DNA of 64,000 nt from Thermoplasmata archaeon (GTDB taxonomy: Archaea > Thermoplasmatota > Thermoplasmata > Thermoplasmatales > Thermoplasmataceae). Numbering within the stretch: position 1 is the first letter of the stretch; each line of letters opens with the position of its first letter. Location: contig JAJZZE010000024.1 of assembly GCA_021797735.1 (NCBI GenBank), forward strand, positions 106,755-170,754. Reading direction: 5' to 3'. A program made the position numbers and the translations under genes. The notes beneath the pieces were generated by a model, which made no database searches, was not told the DNA's origin, and saw only the letters and a program-made list of their open reading frames with translations. Below are positions 1 through 10,600 of the stretch, in pieces.

Positions 1-2365
1 CCTCTGATCTCAGTATGTTATAATCTATTTTATTATCTATGTTAAAATCTAAACATTCTGCGCTCACAAAGCTATTTTTAACATATTTATGCCATAGTTC
101 TTCACAGGAATATGGCATAACCGGAGATAATGCAATTAACCAGTCATGCATCACAATTTTTAATGCGGTGTTTATATTTCCTCCCCTGTTTTCAACATAT
201 TTTAAATCGTTTAAAACATTGTAAAATATTGATATGTAGGCATCTCTTATATTCATGGATTCCATATATCTAAAATAATCTTTTAAATTCTTATAAAATG
301 ATGAATAAAACCATTTATAAATCGAGTTATTAATATCCTCATTACTGTCTGAATAATTTTCAAATGTGTTTAAAAATGATGATTGCTTTTTTATTATTGA
401 TGCTAAATCGCGCTCATTCCAGTCCAGTAGGGAGGATATATCAGCACCAACCGCAATAAATAACCTGTAAATATCTGCACTGTATTTTTTAACCGTTTCA
501 AGTAATGATATTACGTTTCCCTTACTTTTTGAAATCTTCGCACCATTTGAGATCACTAAACCGGAAATCATTAAACCACCGGGTAAATACTTGCCGGAAA
601 ATATTGCTGCATGATTCATTATATAAAATGATAGGTGATTTGAAATATGCGGTGGTGCTGTTATTCTTAAATCATTGCCGTACCAGTATTCGAATTCATT
701 CTTTGCCTTTATCATATTTTCCATTGTATAATTATCATATTTATTCCTTAAATCCTTATCCAGGAATATGTGGTCTAAAATATCACCATCTATGCCGTTT
801 AAATGGTTATATATATTATATAACTCATTTCTGTTTGTGTATACAACCATATATATTGTTGAATCTGATAATGATTCTATAATCCATCTCTCATCGAATG
901 GTAGTTTAGTACCTATGCCCCTTTTTCTTGCGGCAGGTCTTTCCCTTAACCAGTCTATTGCATCATTCATTGCCTTTCTATATAATTCAGGGTAGAATCT
1001 CATTGAATTTATTAAATCGTGTGATTTCTCCTTTAACCATTTCTGTGAATAGTCAATAAACCACTGATCCTTTAGTATTGCAACTATGACCTTTGAACCT
1101 GACCTCGTTACCGCTTTCCTTGTTGTTTCATAAAATATTACTGCATTATTACTTTCCAGTAAATCAGTTTTTATTAATTCCCTGGCATTTTGAACACTTA
1201 AATCTGAATATTTTTCCGAATTAATTAATGTCCCATTATAAAATTCTTCCTTATATAATTCCTGTGTTGCTTCCTTTAATTTCGAATCGTTATTGAATAA
1301 ATCATATTTTTTTACCAGTGATTTAACACTTATGTCGTTGGTTTTAACAACCTTTTTTATTTCACCGTTTATATTATTATTTTTAAAGTATATATAATCG
1401 AATATTGAATGGCCTGGAACTGAATAAACTATACCGGTCCCGTTATCGGGATCAACAAATGATGCCTTTATTACACTTACATAAATATCATAGAGAGGAA
1501 CCTTAAACTGTTCATGTAATATATCATCATTATTTATATCTGAAATTAATTTCACATCCTCATGCTGTAATGAGAACTTGATATAACCATCATATGACAT
1601 TGCGTATTTATTGTTTTTATAACCAATTAAAACATATCTTGATTCCGGGTTTATCCATAAATTTGTAACACCGAATAATGTTTCGGGCCTCAATGATGCT
1701 GCTATTAAGTCATAGTTTCTGCCCCTGAATATTACACCTGTAAATTCTTCAACTGTTACCTTATCAGTATCTCCATCCTTTATATCGTCTTCCCCCACCG
1801 CATTTTCATCATTTATACTATACAGTATTGGGTATTCACCCTTTTTTAAGAGCCCAAGCGACTCTAATTTTCTGAACTGCCATTTAACAACCTCCTGGTA
1901 AAATTTATCTGCAGATGTAAAGTTCCTTGTCCAGTCTATTGAATAACCTAAATTTTTAAAATCCTTGATTATAACCCTTGAAAAATAATTAGCTATATTT
2001 TCAGGTTCCCTGAAGTTATCTATTATTTTCTCTATATTTTCGGATTTTTCATATTCCGATAAATAACTCCTGTATAATTTTACAGTATCGACATCATTAT
2101 TTCTCAACCTCTCAGAAAATGCCAGTATGGGTGTACCACTTTCATGAAAACCCATGGGGAATAAAACATTATAACCCCTTAACCTTTTGTATCTCGCTAT
2201 GATATCCCCAAGGGTATATGTCCTGCCATGACCTACGTGTAGTGAACCATTAGTATATGGCCATGGAACAGTCACAAAGAATTTTTTTCTATTCTTATCT
2301 GCTTCCGGCTCAAATACATGATTTTCATACCATAATTTGCTCCATTTTTCCTCTATCTCACTCAT
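1..2365 (-). CDS. leuS: Leucyl-tRNA synthetase, 3' end beyond window
   Basis: Charges tRNA-Leu with leucine in the cytoplasm. The minus strand is open from an ATG at 2365 to the left edge without a stop, so the C-terminus lies outside. The class I signature HVGH is at residues 43-46 in the context PYTNGSLHVGH, and the KISKS loop is encoded at about 521-538. The region between reads as the connective/editing segment and is archaeal LeuRS in style. The start sits one base after the stop of pdaD, so the two are probably cotranscribed; GGTG in the pdaD tail may serve as ribosome binding site. Small frames on the plus strand here are shadows. Product assignment is firm. Confidence 0.95.
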   Translation of the reverse strand, partial: MSEIEEKWSKLWYENHVFEPEADKNRKKFFVTVPWPYTNGSLHVGHGRTYTLGDIIARYKRLRGYNVLFPMGFHESGTPILAFSERLRNNDVDTVKLYRSYLSEYEKSENIEKIIDNFREPENIANYFSRVIIKDFKNLGYSIDWTRNFTSADKFYQEVVKWQFRKLESLGLLKKGEYPILYSINDENAVGEDDIKDGDTDKVTVEEFTGVIFRGRNYDLIAASLRPETLFGVTNLWINPESRYVLIGYKNNKYAMSYDGYIKFSLQHEDVKLISDINNDDILHEQFKVPLYDIYVSVIKASFVDPDNGTGIVYSVPGHSIFDYIYFKNNNINGEIKKVVKTNDISVKSLVKKYDLFNNDSKLKEATQELYKEEFYNGTLINSEKYSDLSVQNARELIKTDLLESNNAVIFYETTRKAVTRSGSKVIVAILKDQWFIDYSQKWLKEKSHDLINSMRFYPELYRKAMNDAIDWLRERPAARKRGIGTKLPFDERWIIESLSDSTIYMVVYTNRNELYNIYNHLNGIDGDILDHIFLDKDLRNKYDNYTMENMIKAKNEFEYWYGNDLRITAPPHISNHLSFYIMNHAAIFSGKYLPGGLMISGLVISNGAKISKSKGNVISLLETVKKYSADIYRLFIAVGADISSLLDWNERDLASIIKKQSSFLNTFENYSDSNEDINNSIYKWFYSSFYKNLKDYFRYMESMNIRDAYISIFYNVLNDLKYVENRGGNINTALKIVMHDWLIALSPVMPYSCEELWHKYVKNSFVSAECLDFNIDNKIDYNILRSE

Positions 2366-2366
2366 T

Positions 2367-2906
2367 TTACACCACTAATACTGCGGCAGCTATAACAGTA
2401 GCCCATTCATCTGGTTTTAAAACAACAGTTGTTGCCGCTATATTCTTTGTAGTTAATATCTTATCGCCCAGAACATATTCCTTTTTATTATCGTCCCATT
2501 TCAAACTATCATCCAGGCCCATTGTGCTTGCCAGCATTTCCGCCGCCAGTTTCTCTGCGAAATAACCGGAATCATTCTCTGTCTGGCCGAATGAATGATG
2601 TTCACTTAAATATCCCCATTTATCACTGTCGGATGGCACTGCAACACCTATCGCCGATGAAATCATCCTGTTTAACTCATTTGATGAATTCCTTGCCAGC
2701 ACTGTAAACAGTATCTGGCCATATGATAGCAATTTAATGCCCTCTGATTTATCAACTATCTCCGCATGTGGGGGTACTATAGAGCTCACACTCACCAGGT
2801 TATAGGGGGCTATATCAGCATCCCGCAATGCATTTTCAAAGGATTGCAATTGTGTTTCACCCCTGCCAATTCCTCTGGTGAAGAATATCTTTTTAGGTAA
2901 TAACAT
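2367..2906 (-). CDS. pdaD: Pyruvoyl-dependent arginine decarboxylase
   Basis: Decarboxylates arginine to agmatine, which archaea use for polyamines and for agmatidine in tRNA-Ile2 (family knowledge). The 179-residue length is normal. The self-cleavage site is visible as [12 protein letters not shown], with the Ser41-Ser42 pair that splits the proenzyme into a beta chain and a pyruvoyl-capped alpha chain. The ATG at 2906 lies about 27 nt below an AT-rich TATA-like stretch near 2920-2940, so the mRNA is probably leaderless. It is the first gene of a pdaD-leuS unit with one base between the genes. Sure of family; substrate by homology. Confidence 0.92.
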   Translation of the reverse strand: MLLPKKIFFTRGIGRGETQLQSFENALRDADIAPYNLVSVSSIVPPHAEIVDKSEGIKLLSYGQILFTVLARNSSNELNRMISSAIGVAVPSDSDKWGYLSEHHSFGQTENDSGYFAEKLAAEMLASTMGLDDSLKWDDNKKEYVLGDKILTTKNIAATTVVLKPDEWATVIAAAVLVV

Positions 2907-2984
2907 GAGAGGTATATTATTAATTATTTAAAATATTTATTGAAATTAATTATTATCCGCTAATTTTAATATTAAATGGATATA

Positions 2985-3158
2985 TTATTGTACAGATTTT
3001 ATTTTTGCAGGTATTGAGGAGACCTGGGATACACCTGCCATTCCTGTAAATGCATACTCATATCCCGGTTTCTTTGCGGGTGAGGTACCTTTACAGATTA
3101 ACTCCTCAACACTTCTGGGTTCTATTACACTGGCCTTCCTGTATTCGGTCCTTTCCAT
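2985..3158 (-). CDS. Small ORF of 57 codons, possibly a gene remnant
   Basis: A minus-strand frame starting MERTEYRKASVIEP is closed by TAA at 2985-2987. It is noticeably richer in G+C than the flanking spacer, as is the ATPase gene that follows, suggesting imported DNA. No family was recognised, there is no clear ribosome binding site, and an opposite-strand frame is also open here, so coding status is doubtful. It could be the tail of a decayed gene. The rest of the 2907-3406 spacer holds only the promoter elements of the next gene. Confidence 0.3.
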   Translation of the reverse strand: MERTEYRKASVIEPRSVEELICKGTSPAKKPGYEYAFTGMAGVSQVSSIPAKIKSVQ

Positions 3159-3353
3159 ACATCCTTTGGTCTCCAGCTATTTTTGTGACTTTTCTAATAT
3201 TACTTCTGTAACATTATGGTAGTCATCATAAAATAAATTCCGGCCATTATTGAAAACAGGGAAATCAGAAATAACATGTCCACCAGAAACGGTGACTGAT
3301 ATAGAGGATATACATAAGTCTATCCTGGGCAATAAAATTCCGTCCCAGTATAA

Positions 3354-3405
3354 TGTCTTCTACAAAAGACAATATTTAAATATTTATGTCTTCTATATAA
3401 GACAT
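3354..3405 (+). promoter_or_regulatory. Duplicated palindromic operator around TATA box
   Basis: Two copies of a 16-bp inverted repeat, GTCTT-N6-AAGAC, lie at 3355-3370 and 3388-3403. Flanking bases extend the arms to 6-7 bp (TGTCTT/AAGACA and ATGTCTT/AAGACAT). They are 33 bp apart, about three helical turns, with the TATA-like sequence ATTTAAATATTTA between them. The second copy covers the predicted start site and ends just before the ATG at 3407. This is the layout of a repressor operator; the binding protein is unknown. Confidence 0.65.
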
Positions 3406-3406
3406 T

Positions 3407-4726
3407 ATGAAAGAAGAATTCCGGTATGTGATAAGCGAATGGCTTTCCAGAGATCTGCCAGAAACGGTAGAAAGAGATGTACGGGTAAACCTAAATGCCG
3501 ATAAAATTATAGCTATAGCCGGTGTGAGGCGTACGGGCAAGACTTACCTGCTCCTTGATATAATAAAAAGGCTGACCAGGACACACATCCCTAGAAAGAA
3601 TACCCTTTACATAAATTTCGATGATGACAGGCTGGTAAACCCGGCAAGCGGCGACCTTGATGATATGCTCGATGTTTACATGGAACTTGCAGCTCCTGAG
3701 AAGAATAATATTATTTTTCTATTCCTGGATGAAATACAAAACGTGAATAACTGGGAACTGTGGATCAGAAGAATGTATGATTCAAAGAAATACAGGATAT
3801 TCATAACCGGATCCAGTTCTAAACTTCTGAGTAGAGAGATTGCCACATCATTGGCTGGAAGGAACATAACATACGTACTATACCCATTTTCATTTAGAGA
3901 GTTTCTGGTAGCGAAAGGAGTAAAAATGGGCAAGAGTCTACTCTATGGCGAGGAACGCCATAGAATTAACGCCCTGGCAAGGGAATATATAATAAATGGT
4001 GGATTTCCAGAGATTGCCTTTGAAGAGGAGAGGGAAACAAGGAGGAGAATCATAAGTGCCTATTATGATGCAATACTATATAGGGATATAGTAAGCAGGT
4101 ATAGAATAGAAGATGTAAATAAGCTGGAGATGGTCTTCAGATATGCAATAAATACATATAGCGGTAGTTTTAGTACCGTAAAACTCCATAATTATTTCAA
4201 TAGTCAAAATATTAAAATAAGCAGACAGACTATAAACAATTTCATCAAATTCGGCGAACAGACCTTTCTCTTCTACCAGCTCATGCAGTTCTTCAAAGGC
4301 TTCAAGAGGTCAAACCAATCCAGAAAGAAGCTGTATATTGTGGATAGCGGTATAATAGGTCTGCTGATATCAAATGTCGAGTACGGGAAATTACTGGAAA
4401 ACTCTGTCTTTGTTGAACTTCTTCGAATGAAGGAACGAAATCCCTCCATCGAAATAAATTATCTAAGCGATAAGTATGGAGAAGTAGACTTCGTAATATC
4501 AGAGGGTGGATCCATAACAGAGTTGCTGCAGGTTACCTATGAACTTAACCGTGATAATATGGAGAGAGAACTGCGCCCTCTGCTGAGTGCAACACAGCGC
4601 CTTAAGCCTAAACGAAGCATACTCATAACCTTCAATGCGGTAGACAAAACCATGATAGTGGAAAAGGAGATAGAAACGTTGACATTCACGCAATGGGCAC
4701 TTAGAACCTATGTGGTAGAATCCTAA
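3407..4726 (+). CDS. AAA ATPase with DUF4143 nuclease-like domain
   Basis: A 439-residue protein of the AAA_14/DUF4143 class common in archaea; function unsettled, often suspected in defence or mobile-element biology. Walker A is GVRRTGKT (residues 39-46) and Walker B LFLDEIQ (about 105-111), followed by a sensor-like ITGSSSKLL. The C-terminal half carries the DUF4143 region with IVDSGIIGLL, FVELLRMKE and GEVDFVIS. The ExK of a PD-(D/E)XK nuclease is replaced by QVT, so catalysis is doubtful. The ATG at 3407 directly follows a palindromic operator, so the transcript should be leaderless. Codon use is less AT-biased than in neighbours, which suggests transfer. A paralogue lies at 52.77-54.03 kb. 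Confidence 0.88.
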   Translation: MKEEFRYVISEWLSRDLPETVERDVRVNLNADKIIAIAGVRRTGKTYLLLDIIKRLTRTHIPRKNTLYINFDDDRLVNPASGDLDDMLDVYMELAAPEKNNIIFLFLDEIQNVNNWELWIRRMYDSKKYRIFITGSSSKLLSREIATSLAGRNITYVLYPFSFREFLVAKGVKMGKSLLYGEERHRINALAREYIINGGFPEIAFEEERETRRRIISAYYDAILYRDIVSRYRIEDVNKLEMVFRYAINTYSGSFSTVKLHNYFNSQNIKISRQTINNFIKFGEQTFLFYQLMQFFKGFKRSNQSRKKLYIVDSGIIGLLISNVEYGKLLENSVFVELLRMKERNPSIEINYLSDKYGEVDFVISEGGSITELLQVTYELNRDNMERELRPLLSATQRLKPKRSILITFNAVDKTMIVEKEIETLTFTQWALRTYVVES

Positions 4727-4829
4727 CCTGTAGAATAAGAACCACACTTGAAGAGCATTATTCTATCTTCTTACATGCCGTGAAAATGTAAACAATGGCA
4801 TCGGGATTTTAACATGCACTGAGAATAAA

Positions 4830-5300
4830 TCAATGTATTTCTTCAAGATACTGCATAAGAGCCCTGTTATATTCAGGCAATAGTCCCTGATTTCCGGATA
4901 GGATGAAACCTAGGGCTGTTCTAAGGGACTTTCTGATTTCTCCGGATCTGAATAATGCAATGCAGAGAAATATTAGGGCGGCAGGATCCTCTGTTTCCTT
5001 TTGCACTCTATCCAGGGTGGATATGGCACTTTCATTGTCACCTGTAACACTGAGTGAACTCCCTAACTGAATTTCAGTTTGAACTTTAAGTTTCCCTGAA
5101 ATTCCTAACGATAAAGCCTGTTGATATAGAGGTATTGCTTCGGCTTCCTTTCCCAGAAAATCTAAGGCATTTGCATATTCGAAGAAATAAATTGGGTTCT
5201 CTCTGTAATCATCAAAAACCTCCTGAAATGTCCTTATCAGTTTTTCAGGATCGCCCGTGTATTTCCAGGCATTTTCTATAATACTATTTAGATCATTCAT
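4830..5300 (-). CDS. TPR-repeat protein
   Basis: A 156-residue soluble helical protein with tetratricopeptide-like helix pairs, for example YFFEYANALDFLGKEAEAIP and the LIFLCIALFRSGE segment. It resembles small bacterial TPR proteins of the TPR_5 type, so origin by transfer from bacteria is plausible. No catalytic motif is present; a protein-protein scaffold is the likely role. The ATG at 5300 lies about 27 nt below a TATA-like GATATTTATAG at 5323-5333, consistent with leaderless transcription. It is a single gene, convergent with the ATPase gene on its 3' side. Confidence 0.7.
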   Translation of the reverse strand: MNDLNSIIENAWKYTGDPEKLIRTFQEVFDDYRENPIYFFEYANALDFLGKEAEAIPLYQQALSLGISGKLKVQTEIQLGSSLSVTGDNESAISTLDRVQKETEDPAALIFLCIALFRSGEIRKSLRTALGFILSGNQGLLPEYNRALMQYLEEIH

Positions 5301-5570
5301 ATAACCATCATATTATTAGAAGTAGATATTTATAGTTTCAGTCTTAAACAGTTTTATTTATTTCGGCTCCTGCAGGAGAACCGTGTACATCGAATTATGG
5401 ATTGAGTGAGCTCAACTGCTGTTTTAAACGGGTATTAATTATCTCACACTAACGCTCATACACATTATTTCTATACACGGCTTTTAAGATTATTATTCTA
5501 ACAGATTCATGCTTAATATCAAGAATTACTCCCTGTATTCCATCAGAGACCATGGTCCTTTTTCAGTTGT
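5301..5570. other. Spacer with a weak inverted repeat
   Basis: No convincing gene. The 5' part is the promoter of the TPR gene. CCGTGTA at 5381-5387 and TACACGG at 5474-5480 form a 7-bp inverted repeat about 100 bp across, which could be the ends of a small non-autonomous element or chance. Nothing else was recognised. Confidence 0.3.
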
Positions 5571-5711
5571 TCATGGTGTGATGAATTTGCCGGATTCAAT
5601 TTCGTTGCGTGACTCTTCAATTTCTGCTCTTGTCTCTTCATTAAGCTCACTAATGTCCTCAATCGTTCCCTCTATTACCTCTTCATGGGTCTCTCTGTGA
5701 GGAGGATTCAT
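5571..5711 (-). CDS. Small acidic ORF, possible antitoxin fragment
   Basis: 46 codons from ATG at 5711. The tail, rich in Glu and Arg (ETRAEIEESRNEIESGKF), looks like the C-terminal helix of some small antitoxins, but no partner toxin gene is adjacent and no DNA-binding domain precedes it. The frame remains open upstream to 5843, but that segment does not look protein-like. No Shine-Dalgarno sequence is visible. It may be a remnant or chance. Confidence 0.25.
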   Translation of the reverse strand: MNPPHRETHEEVIEGTIEDISELNEETRAEIEESRNEIESGKFITP

Positions 5712-5888
5712 GAACTGCGGGGTCTTTTTTGTTTCTTCCCTTATTCGAATTGCTGAAATAGTTATAGTTGTATATAGTGAATAATAGGATGAAGTTTTAA
5801 TTTTACATGCTTTTATTTCCAGTCCCGGAAAAGTAGATTCCACTGGTGAAAAACGATGATTTAAATATAGTAAATATAATAATCTACC

Positions 5889-6245
5889 ATGATAGACGAC
5901 ATATATAAAAAGTGGGAAGCCAGTAATTTAAATGACGACGATTTTAAATATGACTTTATGGATCTGCCATCATTTATAGAAAAGTTATACGATGAAATGA
6001 AAATAGATATAATAAAAGATCTGCAACCATATAAGGCATATTTCGGTATTTTAAAGATTAATAATTTTATTAATTCAATTTTAATTAAGAGACCTGATTT
6101 AATTTCAATGCTGTCTGACTGGTTCGAAAAAGAGAAAAATGTTATAGATAAAATAGCGGGAAAAATTGGTGTCCTGTATTTTTCAGTATCAATAGGAATC
6201 CCTGGTGGCATAAGCATATCAATGACATTTCAACCACATCTGTAA
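5889..6245 (+). CDS. Hypothetical protein, 118 aa
   Basis: Not recognised. The product is mostly charged and helical in its first 90 residues (MIDDIYKKWEASNLNDDDFK), ending in a more hydrophobic, glycine-containing stretch (VSIGIPGGISISM). The ATG at 5889 lies about 27 nt below an AT-rich TATA-like run (TTTAAATATAG), as in other first genes here. It precedes the MFS gene in the same orientation, but that gene has its own TATA-like sequence, so they may not share a transcript. Confidence 0.6.
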   Translation: MIDDIYKKWEASNLNDDDFKYDFMDLPSFIEKLYDEMKIDIIKDLQPYKAYFGILKINNFINSILIKRPDLISMLSDWFEKEKNVIDKIAGKIGVLYFSVSIGIPGGISISMTFQPHL

Positions 6246-6295
6246 TTGTTTTAAAGGATATGTTAAAATATTTATATACATTAAACTACAGATAA

Positions 6296-7552
6296 ATGGA
6301 CAATAGAAAGCTTATAGCATTAAGATCCCTGGTAATTGCAGTGGGTGCCACTGTAGCGGCATCATTTGTTGGGGTATTCGGTGTTATGATTGGTGCGACA
6401 GCGGCAGAGATGGGATGGTTGCAGTCCTCATCGAATTCCCTGAGCAATTTGGGTCAGATCCTCTGGGGTAGAATCAGCGATAGAATAGGTAAGAGAACAC
6501 CGTTTCTTGTTGCCGGGAGCATTATACTTGCAGTTCTATGGTTTATGCTTCCCTATTCAAAAACACCTGTTAATTTAATAATTTTATATGCATTAATATC
6601 GGTATTTTCTGCAATGATAACTGTTAACTGGTTTTCTTTTATAGCGGATAATATTATATCTGAAAGGGGCAAATTTTTAACAGTTATAAATAATATAGCA
6701 TCTGCTGGAACAGTAATATCCTTAATAGCAATGATATTTATCCTGAATAAAAATAAAAATGAAGTTATGATACCATTTACAGCAGCCTCGGCTTCGTATA
6801 TTGTTTCTGCTATAACCGTATTCAGATTAAAGGAATCAAAAAGTAAAACCGTTATGTCCGGAAATCTGTATAAAACATTAAAAAATTTGAAAAATAACAG
6901 TATATTTTATAAATATTTCAGGGCAACGAACATTCAATCATTTTTCTGGTCAATGGCATGGCCAATGTTCCCTATAACAATAGTTTCAATAATGCATTTT
7001 TCGCTGGATATTGTGGCATTATTAACGGTATCATCAACACTAACAATGTTACTAACACAGTATATCATAGGTAAATTTATAGACAGGGTTAACAGGGTGC
7101 CGTTAATATTTTTAAATAGAATAATGCTCAGTGGCATACCTTTAATGTATGCATTTTTTAATGTGTTGCCATTATTTATTATACTTGAAATTTATAGTGG
7201 CTTTATCGGTTCGATTCAGAATACTATCACAACGTCATACACCCTGGATATTGTACCACAGAATAATAAGGCAGAGTATATATCTATACTGAATGGTTTC
7301 AATGGCATGGTCTATTTCTTCGGTGCACTTTCGGGTGGGTATATACTGACCTTATTTTTATCCTTTGAACCATTAAGGTTTGCCTTAATGTTATCATATC
7401 TAATAGTTTTTTCGGGCAGATTTGTATCGGCTTTTCTTTTCAGGGGTTTAAAAGAAGTAAACACGGGTGGAAGAAACAACAGTGCTCTATCAATACTGTT
7501 TAAACCAAAGGGTGCAGGGTCTCCTTCGGGTGTCATAATCCATCCAAGGTAA
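6296..7552 (+). CDS. MFS transporter
   Basis: An integral membrane carrier of the major facilitator superfamily, 418 residues with about 12 hydrophobic segments. The loop 2-3 motif is seen as GRISDRIGKRTPF. The substrate cannot be read from sequence. A TATA-like TTAAAATATTTATATAC lies about 27 nt before the ATG. The cobaltochelatase genes follow in the same direction after a 75-bp gap with a separate AT-rich promoter region, so a role in cobalt or corrinoid transport is only a possibility. Confidence 0.85.
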   Translation: MDNRKLIALRSLVIAVGATVAASFVGVFGVMIGATAAEMGWLQSSSNSLSNLGQILWGRISDRIGKRTPFLVAGSIILAVLWFMLPYSKTPVNLIILYALISVFSAMITVNWFSFIADNIISERGKFLTVINNIASAGTVISLIAMIFILNKNKNEVMIPFTAASASYIVSAITVFRLKESKSKTVMSGNLYKTLKNLKNNSIFYKYFRATNIQSFFWSMAWPMFPITIVSIMHFSLDIVALLTVSSTLTMLLTQYIIGKFIDRVNRVPLIFLNRIMLSGIPLMYAFFNVLPLFIILEIYSGFIGSIQNTITTSYTLDIVPQNNKAEYISILNGFNGMVYFFGALSGGYILTLFLSFEPLRFALMLSYLIVFSGRFVSAFLFRGLKEVNTGGRNNSALSILFKPKGAGSPSGVIIHPR

Positions 7553-7627
7553 GATATAAATTAAACTGCATAAAAATAAATTATTTTTATACACAAAAAA
7601 TTATATACTAAAATTAACTTTAATTTT

Positions 7628-10600
7628 ATGAAGTTTACTGTACTCATAGGCTGGAATGGATCTGTAATAAAATCTTTTTTAAAGGCGGGAAAAGAAACAG
7701 GTAATGAAATTAAGATAAAATATCCAAGATTAGACCCAATAGATGATGATTTTATTGACTCTATGAAAAATTCTGATGCAGTATTCATACACCATTTTTC
7801 AGGAGAGAACATTTATAATAACATAATGGAAAATATTGAGAACATATTAAAGAATAAGAAATATGTTATAGCCATAGACCCAATATTAAGCAAATATTCA
7901 ACCGTAAATAAATTTATAGAGGAAAAGGTTTCAGATTATTATTTCTACGGTGGCTATGAAAATATAAAAAACATGGTACTGTTCGTTCAGAGTATATTTG
8001 ATAAAAATGAATATAAAGAACCTGAGGAATTACCTTTTTCCGGCATATATAGCTATGGCAACACAAATTTTGATAGAAAGGTTGGTATACTGTTTTATAG
8101 AACTGCATGGGTTGATAATGATACAAAAATTATAGATTACATTATTGATAAATTAAATGAGAACAATATATCGGCAATACCGGTTTTTACCAATGGTTTT
8201 GGGGATAAAGCCAGAAACATAAAAAGTGCAGAGGAATGCATAAACGAATATTTCTATTATAATAATAAAAGGGTAGATGCAATCATAAATTTATTATCGT
8301 TTTCATTGATTAAAAAGGAGGACAAATCAACGTTGTTAAATCTAAATGTACCCGTATTCCAGGGCCTGACCTATTATTATAAGGAATATAATGAATGGAT
8401 CGATTCCAGCGGACTGGATGTTGTTTCCACAATAATGAGTGCAATGTTGCCTGAAATGGACGGTACAATAGAACCGGTATTAATCGGCTTAATCAAAAAG
8501 GTAACTGAAAAAAATACCGTATACAGGGAATTGGTTCCTGTTGAAGAACAGGTAAATTATATGGTAAACCGGATAAATACCTGGATAAATTTAAAATATA
8601 AAAATAACAGCGATAAGAGAATAGCTATTATACTGCATTCTGGGTCATCATTTAAGGATTTAGAGGCAAATATAGGAACAGCAACAGGCCTGGATACATT
8701 AAATTCTGTAACAAATATAATGAAAATATTGAGGGATAACGGATATAATATTAATCATGTGCCTGAAAATGGAGAGGAATTAATAAAAACTATAATGGAG
8801 AGAAAGGCAATACCCGAGGGAAAATGGACAACCATAGATGAAATAATTAACAAAAATGGTTATGTCTATAAAATGGCTTTAAATGAATATAATCAAATAT
8901 TTTCTGAATTACCGGAAGATTCAAAAAAAATGATTATAAATAAATGGGGAAATATAAACGGTGAAAGGGACTATATGGTTTTAAACAATAATTTTTACAT
9001 AGCAGGTATGTTATTTAACAATGTATTTATCGGAATACAGCCAAAAAGGATAACGTTTTCTGATAACGTTAATAGCATAAGGACAATACATGATTCACTG
9101 ACACCTGTAACGCATTACTGGCTGTCATTTTATAAGTATATCCAGAATATATTTAAAGCAGATGCAATAATACATGTGGGTACACATGGAACACTGGAAT
9201 TTACACCTGGCAAGGGTCTGGGCTTATCACCATCGGATTTTCCTGAGATCTCAATAGGGGAGGTACCAAATTTATACTTATATTCAACCAATGTTCCCGG
9301 CGAGGGTATAATTGCAAAGAGAAGGAGCTACGCTGTCCTGCTGGATTATATAACACCGCCTACCGAATATGATGAGGTACCTGATGATGTAAAAAAACTT
9401 GAGGATTTAATCGATGATTATGAGGAATCCGAAAAAGCAGAGAATGTTGCCAGAGAAAAAATGATAATTAAGGAAATAAAGGAGATAACAGATAAAATAG
9501 GGTTAACCATAGATTTCGATGATTATCATAAGGCCACGCATGAAATAGAACACAGATTAAATTTATTCAAGGATTCGGTTATATCTAAAGGGCTGTATAT
9601 CTATTCAAATAACATAGATGATAATGATATATCTGACTATGTTATAACTGCAACAAGATTTGACGATTCACTATATAAGAAATACGGCAAGGAAAAAACC
9701 AGGGAGATTATAAATAACCACTTAAAGAAAAATGATGATATACCGGAAACTGAAAAGGATATTATTAAAAAACTGAAATACTCGCCTGAAAATGAGAAAA
9801 TTAACCTGCTGAAGGCATTAAACGGCGAATATATTGAAGCCAGTGTATCAGGTTCATTATCCAGGGGTAGATATGATGTTTTGCCCTCTGGAAGAAATTT
9901 CTATGCCGTAGACCCATTTAAAATACCGAGTTATTCAGCATGGCAGATCGGTGTTATTTTAGCAAATAAATTAATTGAAAATGAATATAAAAGGGATAAT
10001 AAATTCCCGGAAACAATAGGCTTTGTTTTGTGGTCCACCGATGCATATAGGTCGGATGGTGAACTGATTTCACAGATTTTATATACAATTGGTGTAGAAC
10101 CGGTATGGCAGGAAGGCACAAAAAAAATAAGGGATGTTAGGGTAATTCCACTGGATATCCTGAAAAGGCCAAGAATAGATGTTGTTATTGAATCAAGTGG
10201 CATAGTAAGGGATAATTTATTCAATATAATAGAATTAATAGATATGGCTATAAAAAAGGTTGCTGCACTAAATGAGGATGAGGATTCAAACTATATAATA
10301 AAGCATTACAGAAAGTATAATCACCTCGATAGAATATTTTCCTCTAAACCGGGGTCATATGGTTCCGGAGTAAGCAATGCCGTGGAATCATCAAAATGGA
10401 AAACAGAGAATGACCTGGCCGATGTTTTTATAGAATGGATGGGGTACTCCTACGGTAATAACAATTTCGGGAAAGGAGCCAGAAATGAACTGCTATCGAT
10501 ATCAAAAAATATAGAAACAATAGTGCATAAACGTGAAATCGATGAGATAGACATAAATGATGATTCATGTAATTATTCATACGCCGGAGGATTTTATCTG

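Noticed and set aside
505..995. Plus-strand frames inside the leuS region
   Set aside because: They are antisense shadows of leuS; the minus frame is continuous with class I synthetase motifs.
3250..3504. 84-codon plus-strand frame overlapping the operator and start of the ATPase gene
   Set aside because: It runs through the promoter palindromes and the ATPase start in another frame; its second half reads as random basic sequence.
5381..5480. 7-bp inverted repeats as ends of a miniature transposable element
   Set aside because: Too short, no target-site duplication seen, and no second copy noticed in the window.
5509..5700. 63-codon plus-strand frame near the small acidic ORF
   Set aside because: Ser/Leu-rich antisense-like composition and no promoter or ribosome binding site.
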